A stretch of DNA of 6,264 nt from Candidatus Dojkabacteria bacterium (GTDB lineage: Bacteria; Patescibacteriota; Dojkabacteria; B142; WJKM01): the NCBI GenBank assembly GCA_020429465.1, contig JAGQLH010000077.1:1-6264 (forward strand), given 5' to 3'. Shown piece by piece: positions 1-5,718 of this stretch. Within the stretch, counting starts at the first letter, position 1; each line of letters starts with the position of its first letter. A program made the translations under genes and the position numbers. Below the pieces are notes generated by a model. The model saw only the letters and a program-made list of their open reading frames with translations. It was not told the origin of the DNA and ran no database searches.

Positions 1-1
1 A

Positions 2-247
2 GATATTCTAGAAGAACTTTTGAATGTCATTGAAATCGGGAAAGATCTAGTTAATGATTTTCAATGCTCCAAAGAAACCAAAATCCCTCAGAAGTTGAAA
101 TTATGTTCTTTATATCTCATTCGATCAATTTTCAAGAATAATTCAAATATCCTTAACAATCCATTCCAAAGAATAGGAGTTCAAGAAGTCAATTGGAATG
201 GCGAGAAAGAGGATTCGCTCTATCATTTAATTGCCCTGAGAGAATAA
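2..247 (+). CDS. 3' end of an unknown gene (left-truncated)
   Basis: The frame is open from the left edge to a TAA at 245-247, giving 81 residues. There is no in-frame ATG anywhere in it. The only obvious in-window start is a TTG at 20, so this is best read as the C-terminal part of a longer protein that begins outside the window. The visible part is hydrophilic and probably mostly helical, with an amphipathic stretch around LCSLYLIRSIF and no transmembrane segment. I recognise no family or motif and assign no function. It converges on the HMG-CoA reductase gene with only 34 nt between the stop codons. I could not find a convincing terminator hairpin in that gap. A spurious open frame is possible, but gene-like spacing and the lack of any competing frame make a real gene more likely. 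Confidence 0.55.
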   Translation, partial: DILEELLNVIEIGKDLVNDFQCSKETKIPQKLKLCSLYLIRSIFKNNSNILNNPFQRIGVQEVNWNGEKEDSLYHLIALRE

Positions 248-281
248 CTCTGTACCCAAGACTCTTCTTCTTATGCTTAAC

Positions 282-1478
282 CTACCTTCCCAGTTTCTGA
301 TGAGCATCAACAAAGGTACAACTTGCCATTGATGCATGTAAGCTTAATTCACCGGCCAAGACTGTGGTTGCAATAATTTCCGCCAAAGCATGTGTTTTAT
401 TTGTATCTATCTTCCCAATCATAAGCTCCAAAGCTTGTCTTTGTGCAGGCAAATTTGTCCCTCCCCCTACCGTTCCGACCTCTAACGCAGGAATCCGCAC
501 ATGAAACCAAAGTGCAGCACCTCGTCGTTCTGCTGAGGTAGTAGCTAAACTTCCATCCACTACCTGTGCAGGATCTTGGCCTGTTGCTATAAATACTGCA
601 CTCAACATATTTGCTGCATGTGCGTTTTTACCCAAGCTACCGGCCATTTCACTTCCTAGATGGGTTTTGGCATGAACTAATTCAACTATAGAATCTATTG
701 TAGTTTTTAAATCATCTCTGACAATTTTCTCTGGAATGAGAACCTCAGCCTCAACAATACGTCCTCTCCCCTCCTCTAAATTTATAATTGCAGGTTTCTT
801 GTCGACACACATATTTCCAGAGGTAGAAAGGAATATTATTCCTTCAAATTGTTCAACAATCCATTCCGATATTGCTTGTGAGGCTATTGTTGCCATATTC
901 ATCCCCATTGCCTCACCAGTGTCGAAATTAAATCTAATCCAAACATACCTTTCTTCGCTAAATAATTGCCATTTAAGAACTTTAATATATTTTGATGTAG
1001 ATTCTGCAATAGCCTTTAATTCTTCCTCCACACTAAATAGCCATGATTCAAATTGATCTATCGAGATACCTTTTTCTAATTTAAAGAGAGGTGCCCTTGT
1101 CATTCCGACATAGTCAAGCGAAGTGCGAGCACCGCCTGACTCAGAGATAACTTTCATCCCCCTATTCACACTAGCTATTAGAGCACCCTCAGTTGTAGCT
1201 AAAGGGACCCAGAATTCACCGTGTGCGTAGTCTCCATCAACCTTTACAGGACCACTAATCCCTACCGGAATAGATATGCCACCAATCACATTTTCACAAT
1301 TCTTTTGATAAATCTGATCTGAATCAAATGAAAACACTCCTAACGAATCTAAATTTTGATTAGATTTTGATGCAATATATTCTCTTCGCAAACCAACTGC
1401 TTCATGTTTAGAAACATACTTTTCCAGCTGATGTAATTTGATATCACCTTGATCTAATTGTTTCTTTACTTCTGACAT
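282..1478 (-). CDS. hmgA: Hydroxymethylglutaryl-CoA reductase, class I
   Basis: Reduces HMG-CoA to mevalonate with two NADPH, the committed step of the mevalonate pathway; it should be a soluble cytoplasmic enzyme. The 398 residues match the catalytic domain of class I HMGRs, with no membrane anchor. Visible family blocks are ENVIGGISIPVG (62-73), ATTEGALIAS (94-103, catalytic Glu97), GEAMGMNM (188-195, cofactor region), DKKPA (226-230, catalytic Lys227), a small-residue stretch with NAHAAN (285-290), GQDPAQ (300-305, catalytic Asp302), GTVGGGTNLPAQ (335-346) and the C-terminal DAHQKLGR with the catalytic His392. All four catalytic residues are present. The protein ends six residues after that His, so it lacks any C-terminal tail. 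The ATG at 1478 is the only sensible start. It has no Shine-Dalgarno sequence, but a TATAAA lies 5 nt upstream, which suggests a leaderless message. It is the last of four co-directional genes and ends in TAG. The class I assignment is firm; class II enzymes have different motifs. Confidence 0.95.
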   Translation of the reverse strand: MSEVKKQLDQGDIKLHQLEKYVSKHEAVGLRREYIASKSNQNLDSLGVFSFDSDQIYQKNCENVIGGISIPVGISGPVKVDGDYAHGEFWVPLATTEGALIASVNRGMKVISESGGARTSLDYVGMTRAPLFKLEKGISIDQFESWLFSVEEELKAIAESTSKYIKVLKWQLFSEERYVWIRFNFDTGEAMGMNMATIASQAISEWIVEQFEGIIFLSTSGNMCVDKKPAIINLEEGRGRIVEAEVLIPEKIVRDDLKTTIDSIVELVHAKTHLGSEMAGSLGKNAHAANMLSAVFIATGQDPAQVVDGSLATTSAERRGAALWFHVRIPALEVGTVGGGTNLPAQRQALELMIGKIDTNKTHALAEIIATTVLAGELSLHASMASCTFVDAHQKLGR

Positions 1479-1483
1479 GCTTA

Positions 1484-1489
1484 TTTATA
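1484..1489 (-). promoter_or_regulatory. Possible -10 element for HMG-CoA reductase (leaderless)
   Basis: TATAAA on the minus strand ends 5 nt before the HMGR ATG at 1478. In normal -10 geometry, transcription would begin at or within a base of that ATG, giving a leaderless mRNA. This fits the absence of a ribosome binding site. No convincing -35 is visible; the hexamer 17 nt upstream reads TCTGTA. The region is AT-rich, so a chance match is possible. Confidence 0.33.
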
Positions 1490-1532
1490 CAAAAATACAC
1501 TAGTACTACAGAACTAGGAATGATGAAATATA

Positions 1533-1548
1533 TCACACAATTGTGTGA
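1533..1548. promoter_or_regulatory. Perfect 16-bp palindrome, candidate operator upstream of HMGR
   Basis: TCACACAATTGTGTGA equals its own reverse complement over all 16 bases. It lies 55-70 nt upstream of the HMGR start and 26 nt past the adjoining gene in its transcription direction is excluded only by a 25-41 nt offset from that gene's stop at 1574. It has no loop and no following T-run, so it does not look like a terminator. A site for a dimeric repressor or activator of HMGR is the best reading. The arms resemble the CRP/FNR half-site TGTGA, but in the reverse order, so I do not assign a regulator. Confidence 0.45.
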
Positions 1549-1573
1549 CTTCTAGTAAGGATAAAAATATACC

Positions 1574-1930
1574 TTAAAATTCGGAGCTAACTTCACCTGA
1601 TAGGACATCAACATAGTACCAATTACTAGTTGCTGTATGAACGTTGTCGTCGCCATCTGACACTGTCTCATATAAACGGAATTGGTATCTATTGAGCGAT
1701 GAGTCAAATCCTTCATACCTAATATTCAAATACTCTTTCCCATTCATTTCCTCAACTAAGGTTGCGTCCTCTTGTAATAATTTTGTAGCCTCTTCGACAC
1801 TAATTAATGGTTCTTGCGATCCATTAGTAGTAATTCCCCCTCGGACTGCGTACCCCGAAAAAAATGCAGCTATAATAAGTACTGCTACAACCAGGCAATT
1901 CAATAAAGTCTTTTTCTGTTTAAGTTTCAT
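1574..1930 (-). CDS. Small membrane-anchored or secreted protein, PepSY-like C-terminus
   Basis: A 118-residue protein of unknown function. Residues 1-7 are basic (MKLKQKK), followed by a hydrophobic segment at about 10-29. This is a signal anchor or uncleaved signal peptide that would place the rest outside the membrane; no lipobox cysteine is evident, although Cys12 lies inside the hydrophobic run. The exported part has a short helix (ISVEEATKLLQE, about 43-54) and then beta-strand-like segments ending in WYYVDVLSGEV. That helix-then-strands order with a closing aromatic-rich 'YVD..SGEV' turn recalls PepSY/YpeB-type small domains, which is a resemblance only. The ATG at 1930 fits the basic-hydrophobic N-terminus. 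There is no Shine-Dalgarno. It lies between the pyrophosphohydrolase (84-nt gap) and HMGR (95-nt gap), and may be its own transcription unit. A role with the neighbours is not evident. Confidence 0.75.
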   Translation of the reverse strand: MKLKQKKTLLNCLVVAVLIIAAFFSGYAVRGGITTNGSQEPLISVEEATKLLQEDATLVEEMNGKEYLNIRYEGFDSSLNRYQFRLYETVSDGDDNVHTATSNWYYVDVLSGEVSSEF

Positions 1931-1954
1931 TTTAAAGTACTGTATAAAGTAATA

Positions 1955-1960
1955 ATTATA
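1955..1960 (-). promoter_or_regulatory. Possible TATAAT promoter element for the small anchored protein
   Basis: A perfect TATAAT on the minus strand lies 25-30 nt upstream of the ATG at 1930, in the 84-nt gap after the pyrophosphohydrolase. Read as a bacterial -10 it gives a leader of about 18 nt without a Shine-Dalgarno. Read as an archaeal TATA box, its distance would fit a leaderless message. No good -35 was seen. Confidence 0.33.
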
Positions 1961-2014
1961 TGACGTATGACTAAGAATAGTATTACATTAATTTCATACT
2001 TATTCTAATTGGAA

Positions 2015-2389
2015 TTATGAATATAATCTATTCTTTCCAGATTTTTTATACTCTTTCCTTGCTTTTCTATGTTCTTCATTTGTAGCATCCACGGGAAATT
2101 TTTTCTCAAGTAATGGAACTTTCTTATCAAATGCTTTCTCTATATCTATCCCTGAATGATCCGCTAGAGTAAATAAATAGAAAAGTACATCCACGAACTC
2201 AAACCCAATTTCATCCTTTTCTTCTTCAGACAATTCCCAAAATTCTTTTTTCCACAGATAATGTTCTGCCAATTCACCAAATTCAGCCGTAAGAGCTGTA
2301 ATCAATTCAGTAGGAATATCATTTGCCCAACCACGATCCTCTCGAAATTTTTTAATTATTTCAGTTATGTCTTGGATTGATTTAGCCAT
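2015..2389 (-). CDS. MazG-like NTP pyrophosphohydrolase (dCTPase/RS21-C6 type)
   Basis: An all-alpha nucleotide pyrophosphohydrolase that splits (d)NTPs to the monophosphate and pyrophosphate, usually to clear damaged or unbalanced nucleotides. The 124 residues match the single-domain dCTPP1/RS21-C6 layout: FREDRGW at 15-21, the first metal-binding pair E36-x-x-E39 in AEFGELAEHYLW, and the second E64-x-x-D67 in FEFVDVLFYL. These are followed by the helix LADHSGIDIEKAF and the KKFPV turn at 96-100. The E-x-x-E then E-x-x-D signature is complete, so the enzyme should be active; the substrate cannot be read from sequence. The C-terminus is very basic (about 108-121). The ATG at 2389 is 11 nt after the TAG of the isomerase gene, which implies one transcript and perhaps translational coupling, again without a Shine-Dalgarno. 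Its link to isoprenoid synthesis is positional only. Confidence 0.88.
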   Translation of the reverse strand: MAKSIQDITEIIKKFREDRGWANDIPTELITALTAEFGELAEHYLWKKEFWELSEEEKDEIGFEFVDVLFYLFTLADHSGIDIEKAFDKKVPLLEKKFPVDATNEEHRKARKEYKKSGKNRLYS

Positions 2390-2400
2390 AATCTATTACT

Positions 2401-3420
2401 CTATTTGATATCTAAATTATTTAATTCCTCAATATTCTTAATACCTGCACAAAACATAGCTACTTTCAATTCATATTTCAAATCTTGGATAAGGCTAATA
2501 ACAGCTTCCGTTGAGTCTAGTGCTGCATGCAAAAATGGCTTTGCTAATGAACCCACTTGAGCCCCCATTCCTATTGCTTTTGCAATATGTAGTCCGTTTC
2601 GGATTCCTCCACTAGCAATTATATGTAAACCATCAATCTTCTTTAACTCTCTGATGGAATCAACAGTAGAAATACCAACCTCTTTAAATATATAGCCAAG
2701 GTTTCTTTCATTCATAGTCTCATTTTCTTTTAGCCTACGGTATCCTTCAATCCATGCCCAACTTGTTCCGCCTGTTCCAGCTACATCTATCCACTCTACT
2801 CCAATATTTCTTAATTTCTTTGCTGATTCATAATCAATGCCATGGCCTACCTCTTTGACCACAAATGGAATTTTCAACCGAGGAATAATTTTTTCAAATT
2901 TTTTTAATATTCCTGCATAATTTGTATTTCCTTCTGGTTGTACTGCTTCTTGGAGATGGTTTATATGAAAATAAATACCATCAGCTCCGACCAGATCAAT
3001 AACCCTCATTATTTCATCGTAACCAACCCCATAATTAAGTTGTACTAACCCCAAATTAGCGAACATTGGGACACTAGGTGAAAGTTTTTTGACAGCAAAT
3101 GTGGTAACAGATTCTGGTTTCTCCAACACAATTCTCATTGACCCCAAACCAAAAGGAATATTTTCTACTTCACACGCCTCAGCAACCCTAGTATTTATAA
3201 TTTTGCCATATTGCTCTCCACCACTCATAGATGCAACTAGTATTGGAGCAGCAACCTCAAATCCACAAATTTGCGAAGCTAAAGAAATATTGTCAAAATT
3301 AATTTCCGGAAGAGCTTTATATGGTAATTTGACTTGATCAAAAGACGAATCACTTGGTTCTACCAAATGATTTTGAACAGTATCAATATGTTGTTTTTTA
3401 CGTTTTTTTATTTGTGACAT
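2401..3420 (-). CDS. fni: Type 2 isopentenyl-diphosphate isomerase (FMN-dependent)
   Basis: Interconverts IPP and DMAPP, the two building blocks of isoprenoids, using reduced FMN and Mg2+ in the cytoplasm. The 339 residues fit a full-length TIM-barrel enzyme. Motifs in order are RKKQHI (7-12, substrate-binding N-terminus), ALPEI (36-40), PILVASMSGG (59-68, FMN binding), GLGSMR (91-96), ANLG (121-124), HINHLQEAVQPEG (152-164, with His152, Asn154, Gln157 and the Mg2+ ligand Glu158), VVKEVGHGI (187-195, Lys189), DVAGTGGTSW (212-221) and ASGGIRNG (269-276, flavin phosphate). The position after Asn154 is His, where many homologues carry Pro, a mild variation. No cysteine-zinc site of the unrelated type 1 isomerase is present. 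The ATG at 3420 opens directly onto the conserved N-terminus. It is the first gene of the minus-strand group, is divergent from the 530-residue membrane protein, and is followed 11 nt later by the pyrophosphohydrolase. Confidence 0.95.
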   Translation of the reverse strand: MSQIKKRKKQHIDTVQNHLVEPSDSSFDQVKLPYKALPEINFDNISLASQICGFEVAAPILVASMSGGEQYGKIINTRVAEACEVENIPFGLGSMRIVLEKPESVTTFAVKKLSPSVPMFANLGLVQLNYGVGYDEIMRVIDLVGADGIYFHINHLQEAVQPEGNTNYAGILKKFEKIIPRLKIPFVVKEVGHGIDYESAKKLRNIGVEWIDVAGTGGTSWAWIEGYRRLKENETMNERNLGYIFKEVGISTVDSIRELKKIDGLHIIASGGIRNGLHIAKAIGMGAQVGSLAKPFLHAALDSTEAVISLIQDLKYELKVAMFCAGIKNIEELNNLDIK

Positions 3421-3453
3421 GCAAGTATGTACATTAGCTATTCATACCCCAAT

Positions 3454-3463
3454 ATTATATAAT
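3454..3463. promoter_or_regulatory. Overlapping divergent TATAAT elements in a 10-bp palindrome
   Basis: ATTATATAAT is a perfect palindrome in the 69-nt gap between the divergent isomerase and membrane-protein genes. It gives TATAAT on the plus strand at 3458-3463 (26 nt before the ATG at 3490) and TATAAT on the minus strand at 3459-3454 (33 nt before the ATG at 3420). As this is the only gap between the two genes, it must carry both promoters. No clear -35 boxes were found on either side. If this is the working core, polymerase could bind in only one direction at a time. Confidence 0.42.
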
Positions 3464-3489
3464 TCAAAGATGATTAATTACCAGACACA

Positions 3490-5082
3490 ATGATACCTAA
3501 ACAAATCCAAGGGCTCATACAAGCTCACCGGAAAAATCGAGACAGGAAAACATTTGCGAAATCTTTACGACATGTAACAGTTAGTAAGGTCGCAACACTT
3601 GCAGGTAGTACCTATGAAACCGTAAGGAATTCTGTGGAACTTGAACAGGACCATTTACTTCGCAGAAGAGCTATCCGCCGAATCATAAGTAGAATGAAAG
3701 CACTTAAAAACGGGAAACCAGTAGATATAGCGGAGGATTTGATCAGAGAATTAATCTGGGCAAAATACACAAGAAAAGACCCTATTCCTGAGATCTATAT
3801 TGAAAGAGTTGGGAAAAGTATATATAAATATCAAGTTCTCATAGCGAGATTTCAAAATACTTTTCATAGAAAACCATCTCCTACCCATGCTTCAGACCTA
3901 TACGATATCTTATCATTTGAAATAGAGAGAATTCTCTCCCCATATTTTATTCATGATTCTTTAGCAAATATTCAATACTCAAATCTTGTTCACTTAAACC
4001 TTGTAAGGGATTCGAAACTTGCCGAAAAGTATACGTCAATACAAACATATATAAATGTTCACAAAACAATAAATAAGTTTGATTCAGCAATAATCAAATA
4101 CTACATGTTTTCAAATGCATTTCCTTTCTGGGCTAAGCCTAATGGACAGCAAATGGATACGGTTGTAGAGCGTTTTGAGGGAGTTCTCAGCGATATAAAC
4201 AAACATTTAGAATACAAAATAAAGAATAAACAATACAAAGAGTTTATCCGCCAATCAATACCACTAAAGATACTCAATAATACAATAGCAGGGAATTTAG
4301 ATAATGCTGAAGCGATTCTGGATTCAAAACAGAAGCGGGATAAATATATTTTAGAAACATGTAGTAGAGAATATAGCGCGATTCGGAAGAAAATCAGAGT
4401 AACCATGGTCAAAACCATTGTCTATTTGTTTATTACCAAAATGGGTCTTGCATTCCTTATCGAAGTACCATACGAGCTATGGGCGCACGGAGGTATTGAT
4501 AATTATGTTCCTTTGCTGATAAATGTATTATTCCCTCCAGTCCTTATGGCTATTATTGCAAGTAGCTTCCGGATACCTGCTAAAAGAAATAATGAAGCTA
4601 TCTTACAGGTAGTCGATAGATTGATGGATCCTGCTCGGCTTCAATATAAAAATGACGGAATGGCTCGAACCCGAAAAAGACCGTTCCTTTTCTTTATGTT
4701 CAAAGTGTTTTCAAATGTACTATTCTTTATTGTTATCGGATTAATTACTTTTGTACTTCGAGAATATCTCCGTTTTAGTTATATAAGTATAGCTATTTTC
4801 GTACTATTCTTAAGCTTGATTAGTTTTGGTGCACTTAAAACAAGAAATATTGCAACTGAATTGGTAATTGTACCGATACGAGGAAGTATTTTCACTCCTA
4901 TGATTGATACTATTGCATCACCTATTTTATCACTTGGTAAACAACTATCTGAAGGTGTTGCTAAATTCAGTCCAATTCCCGCATTTTTCGACAAACTACT
5001 AGAAACACCATTCAAATCATTCCTTATGGTATTTGAAGAGTGGAATTCATACGTGAGAGAACAGAGAGAAGAGATTGTATAA
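3490..5082 (+). CDS. Unknown 530-residue multi-spanning membrane protein
   Basis: I recognise no named family. Three zones are visible. Residues 1-75 are strongly basic, with an arginine-rich stretch at 58-69 (RRRAIRRIISRMKA). Residues about 76-300 are soluble, helical and charged, with many Tyr and Ile and a basic patch at 240-305. Then come about four transmembrane segments, at roughly 306-326, 339-360, 398-423 and 430-449. Between the second and third lies a cytosolic-looking loop (about 361-397) with the segment VVDRLMDPARLQYK, the most motif-like part of the protein. The tail (450-530) is moderately hydrophobic with several Gly and Pro turns, perhaps lying along the membrane, and ends in a charged helix. 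There is no signal peptide, no cysteine pair and no ATPase or protease motif. The ATG at 3490 lacks a Shine-Dalgarno but follows a TATAAT. The phosphatase gene begins 22 nt after its stop. The large soluble N-terminal half with a C-terminal membrane anchor suggests a scaffold or envelope role, but that is a guess. Confidence 0.85.
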   Translation: MIPKQIQGLIQAHRKNRDRKTFAKSLRHVTVSKVATLAGSTYETVRNSVELEQDHLLRRRAIRRIISRMKALKNGKPVDIAEDLIRELIWAKYTRKDPIPEIYIERVGKSIYKYQVLIARFQNTFHRKPSPTHASDLYDILSFEIERILSPYFIHDSLANIQYSNLVHLNLVRDSKLAEKYTSIQTYINVHKTINKFDSAIIKYYMFSNAFPFWAKPNGQQMDTVVERFEGVLSDINKHLEYKIKNKQYKEFIRQSIPLKILNNTIAGNLDNAEAILDSKQKRDKYILETCSREYSAIRKKIRVTMVKTIVYLFITKMGLAFLIEVPYELWAHGGIDNYVPLLINVLFPPVLMAIIASSFRIPAKRNNEAILQVVDRLMDPARLQYKNDGMARTRKRPFLFFMFKVFSNVLFFIVIGLITFVLREYLRFSYISIAIFVLFLSLISFGALKTRNIATELVIVPIRGSIFTPMIDTIASPILSLGKQLSEGVAKFSPIPAFFDKLLETPFKSFLMVFEEWNSYVREQREEIV

Positions 5083-5083
5083 T
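5078..5083 (+). promoter_or_regulatory. Possible TATAAT promoter element for the first phosphatase
   Basis: A perfect TATAAT overlaps the stop codon of the membrane-protein gene and lies 21 nt before the phosphatase ATG at 5105. It could give the phosphatases a promoter of their own in addition to read-through. No -35 is evident, and in AT-rich sequence the match may be chance. Confidence 0.3.
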
Positions 5084-5104
5084 TAATATGAGTTCTTGAT
5101 AGTA

Positions 5105-5686
5105 ATGCACATCCTGTTCATACGACACGGAGAGTCAATTGATGATATAGAAGATCGATATGGTGGATTTGCGGATTTTGATTTAACAGAAAAAGGAAGA
5201 AACCAAGTTTCCGCTTGTACTAAAAAAATCTTAGACTTGGATGAAAAATTTGAAATTATTTTGAGTTCTCCATTGAAACGTGCTCATGAGTCAGCAAAAA
5301 TAATTGCCACTGAATTTAACCTCGAAATAGAGATTTTTGAGTATTTAAAAGAAAGGAATTTAAACGGGGTTTTAACTGGATTAACAAAAAGTGAAGCGAA
5401 AGAGAAATACCCGAATTTAGTAAAAATACATAATAGATGGGAATATGTTGATGGAAGTGAGAGAACCAATGACTTTAACACAAGGGTGAAAAATGGAATC
5501 CAACTTTTACTAGATATGAAGTACGACTCTTTAATAGCGGTGACTCACGGATTATTTTTAAAAACCTTCTTTAAAGAATTGATGTGTATCAATATTGCCA
5601 AAGTTGGTGATGGAGGGTTTGCTCTTACACACTTCAATGATAAGAAATTTACACTCATACAAAGTGATAAAATTGAGTTTGCATAA
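5105..5686 (+). CDS. Histidine phosphatase family protein (phosphoglycerate mutase-like), copy 1
   Basis: A 193-residue phosphatase of the branch-1 histidine phosphatase superfamily, which works through a phospho-histidine. The catalytic set is complete: RHGE at 7-10 (Arg7, phosphorylated His8), Arg59 in SSPLKRA, Glu83 in YLKER as the likely proton donor, and His148 in VTHG. The substrate is unknown. The length is short for a cofactor-dependent phosphoglycerate mutase and typical of small-molecule or phosphoprotein phosphatases. A GGFADFDLT block follows the active-site loop at 20-28. I place the start at the ATG at 5105, not at the TTG nine bases upstream, because the next gene begins with the same residues (M-x-ILFIRHGE). 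There is no Shine-Dalgarno. It starts 22 nt after the membrane-protein gene and is followed 32 nt later by its paralogue, so the three probably form one unit. Confidence 0.9.
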   Translation: MHILFIRHGESIDDIEDRYGGFADFDLTEKGRNQVSACTKKILDLDEKFEIILSSPLKRAHESAKIIATEFNLEIEIFEYLKERNLNGVLTGLTKSEAKEKYPNLVKIHNRWEYVDGSERTNDFNTRVKNGIQLLLDMKYDSLIAVTHGLFLKTFFKELMCINIAKVGDGGFALTHFNDKKFTLIQSDKIEFA

Positions 5687-5718
5687 GTACTGGCTTTAGT
5701 TATTAATTACAAAACATA

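Noticed and set aside
248..281. Terminator between the converging left-edge gene and HMG-CoA reductase
   Set aside because: Only very short complementary stretches (such as AAGA with TCTT) are present, with no GC-rich stem and no clear T-run.
736..1056. Plus-strand open frame of 106 codons inside the HMG-CoA reductase gene
   Set aside because: It is antisense to a strongly conserved enzyme and its translation shows no domain or sensible composition. The same reasoning removes the antisense frames at 1644-1952, 3089-3337, 4101-4418, 4779-5015, 5284-5481 and 5703-6002.
1500..1517. Inverted repeat CTAGT / ACTAG with an 8-nt spacer upstream of HMGR
   Set aside because: Arms of five bases are expected by chance in AT-rich sequence. 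It is far weaker than the 16-bp palindrome nearby.
5096..5104. TTG start for the first histidine phosphatase, nine bases upstream of the ATG
   Set aside because: The paralogue at 5719 starts with the same M-x-ILFIRHGE sequence directly at its ATG, and this superfamily typically begins a few residues before RHG.
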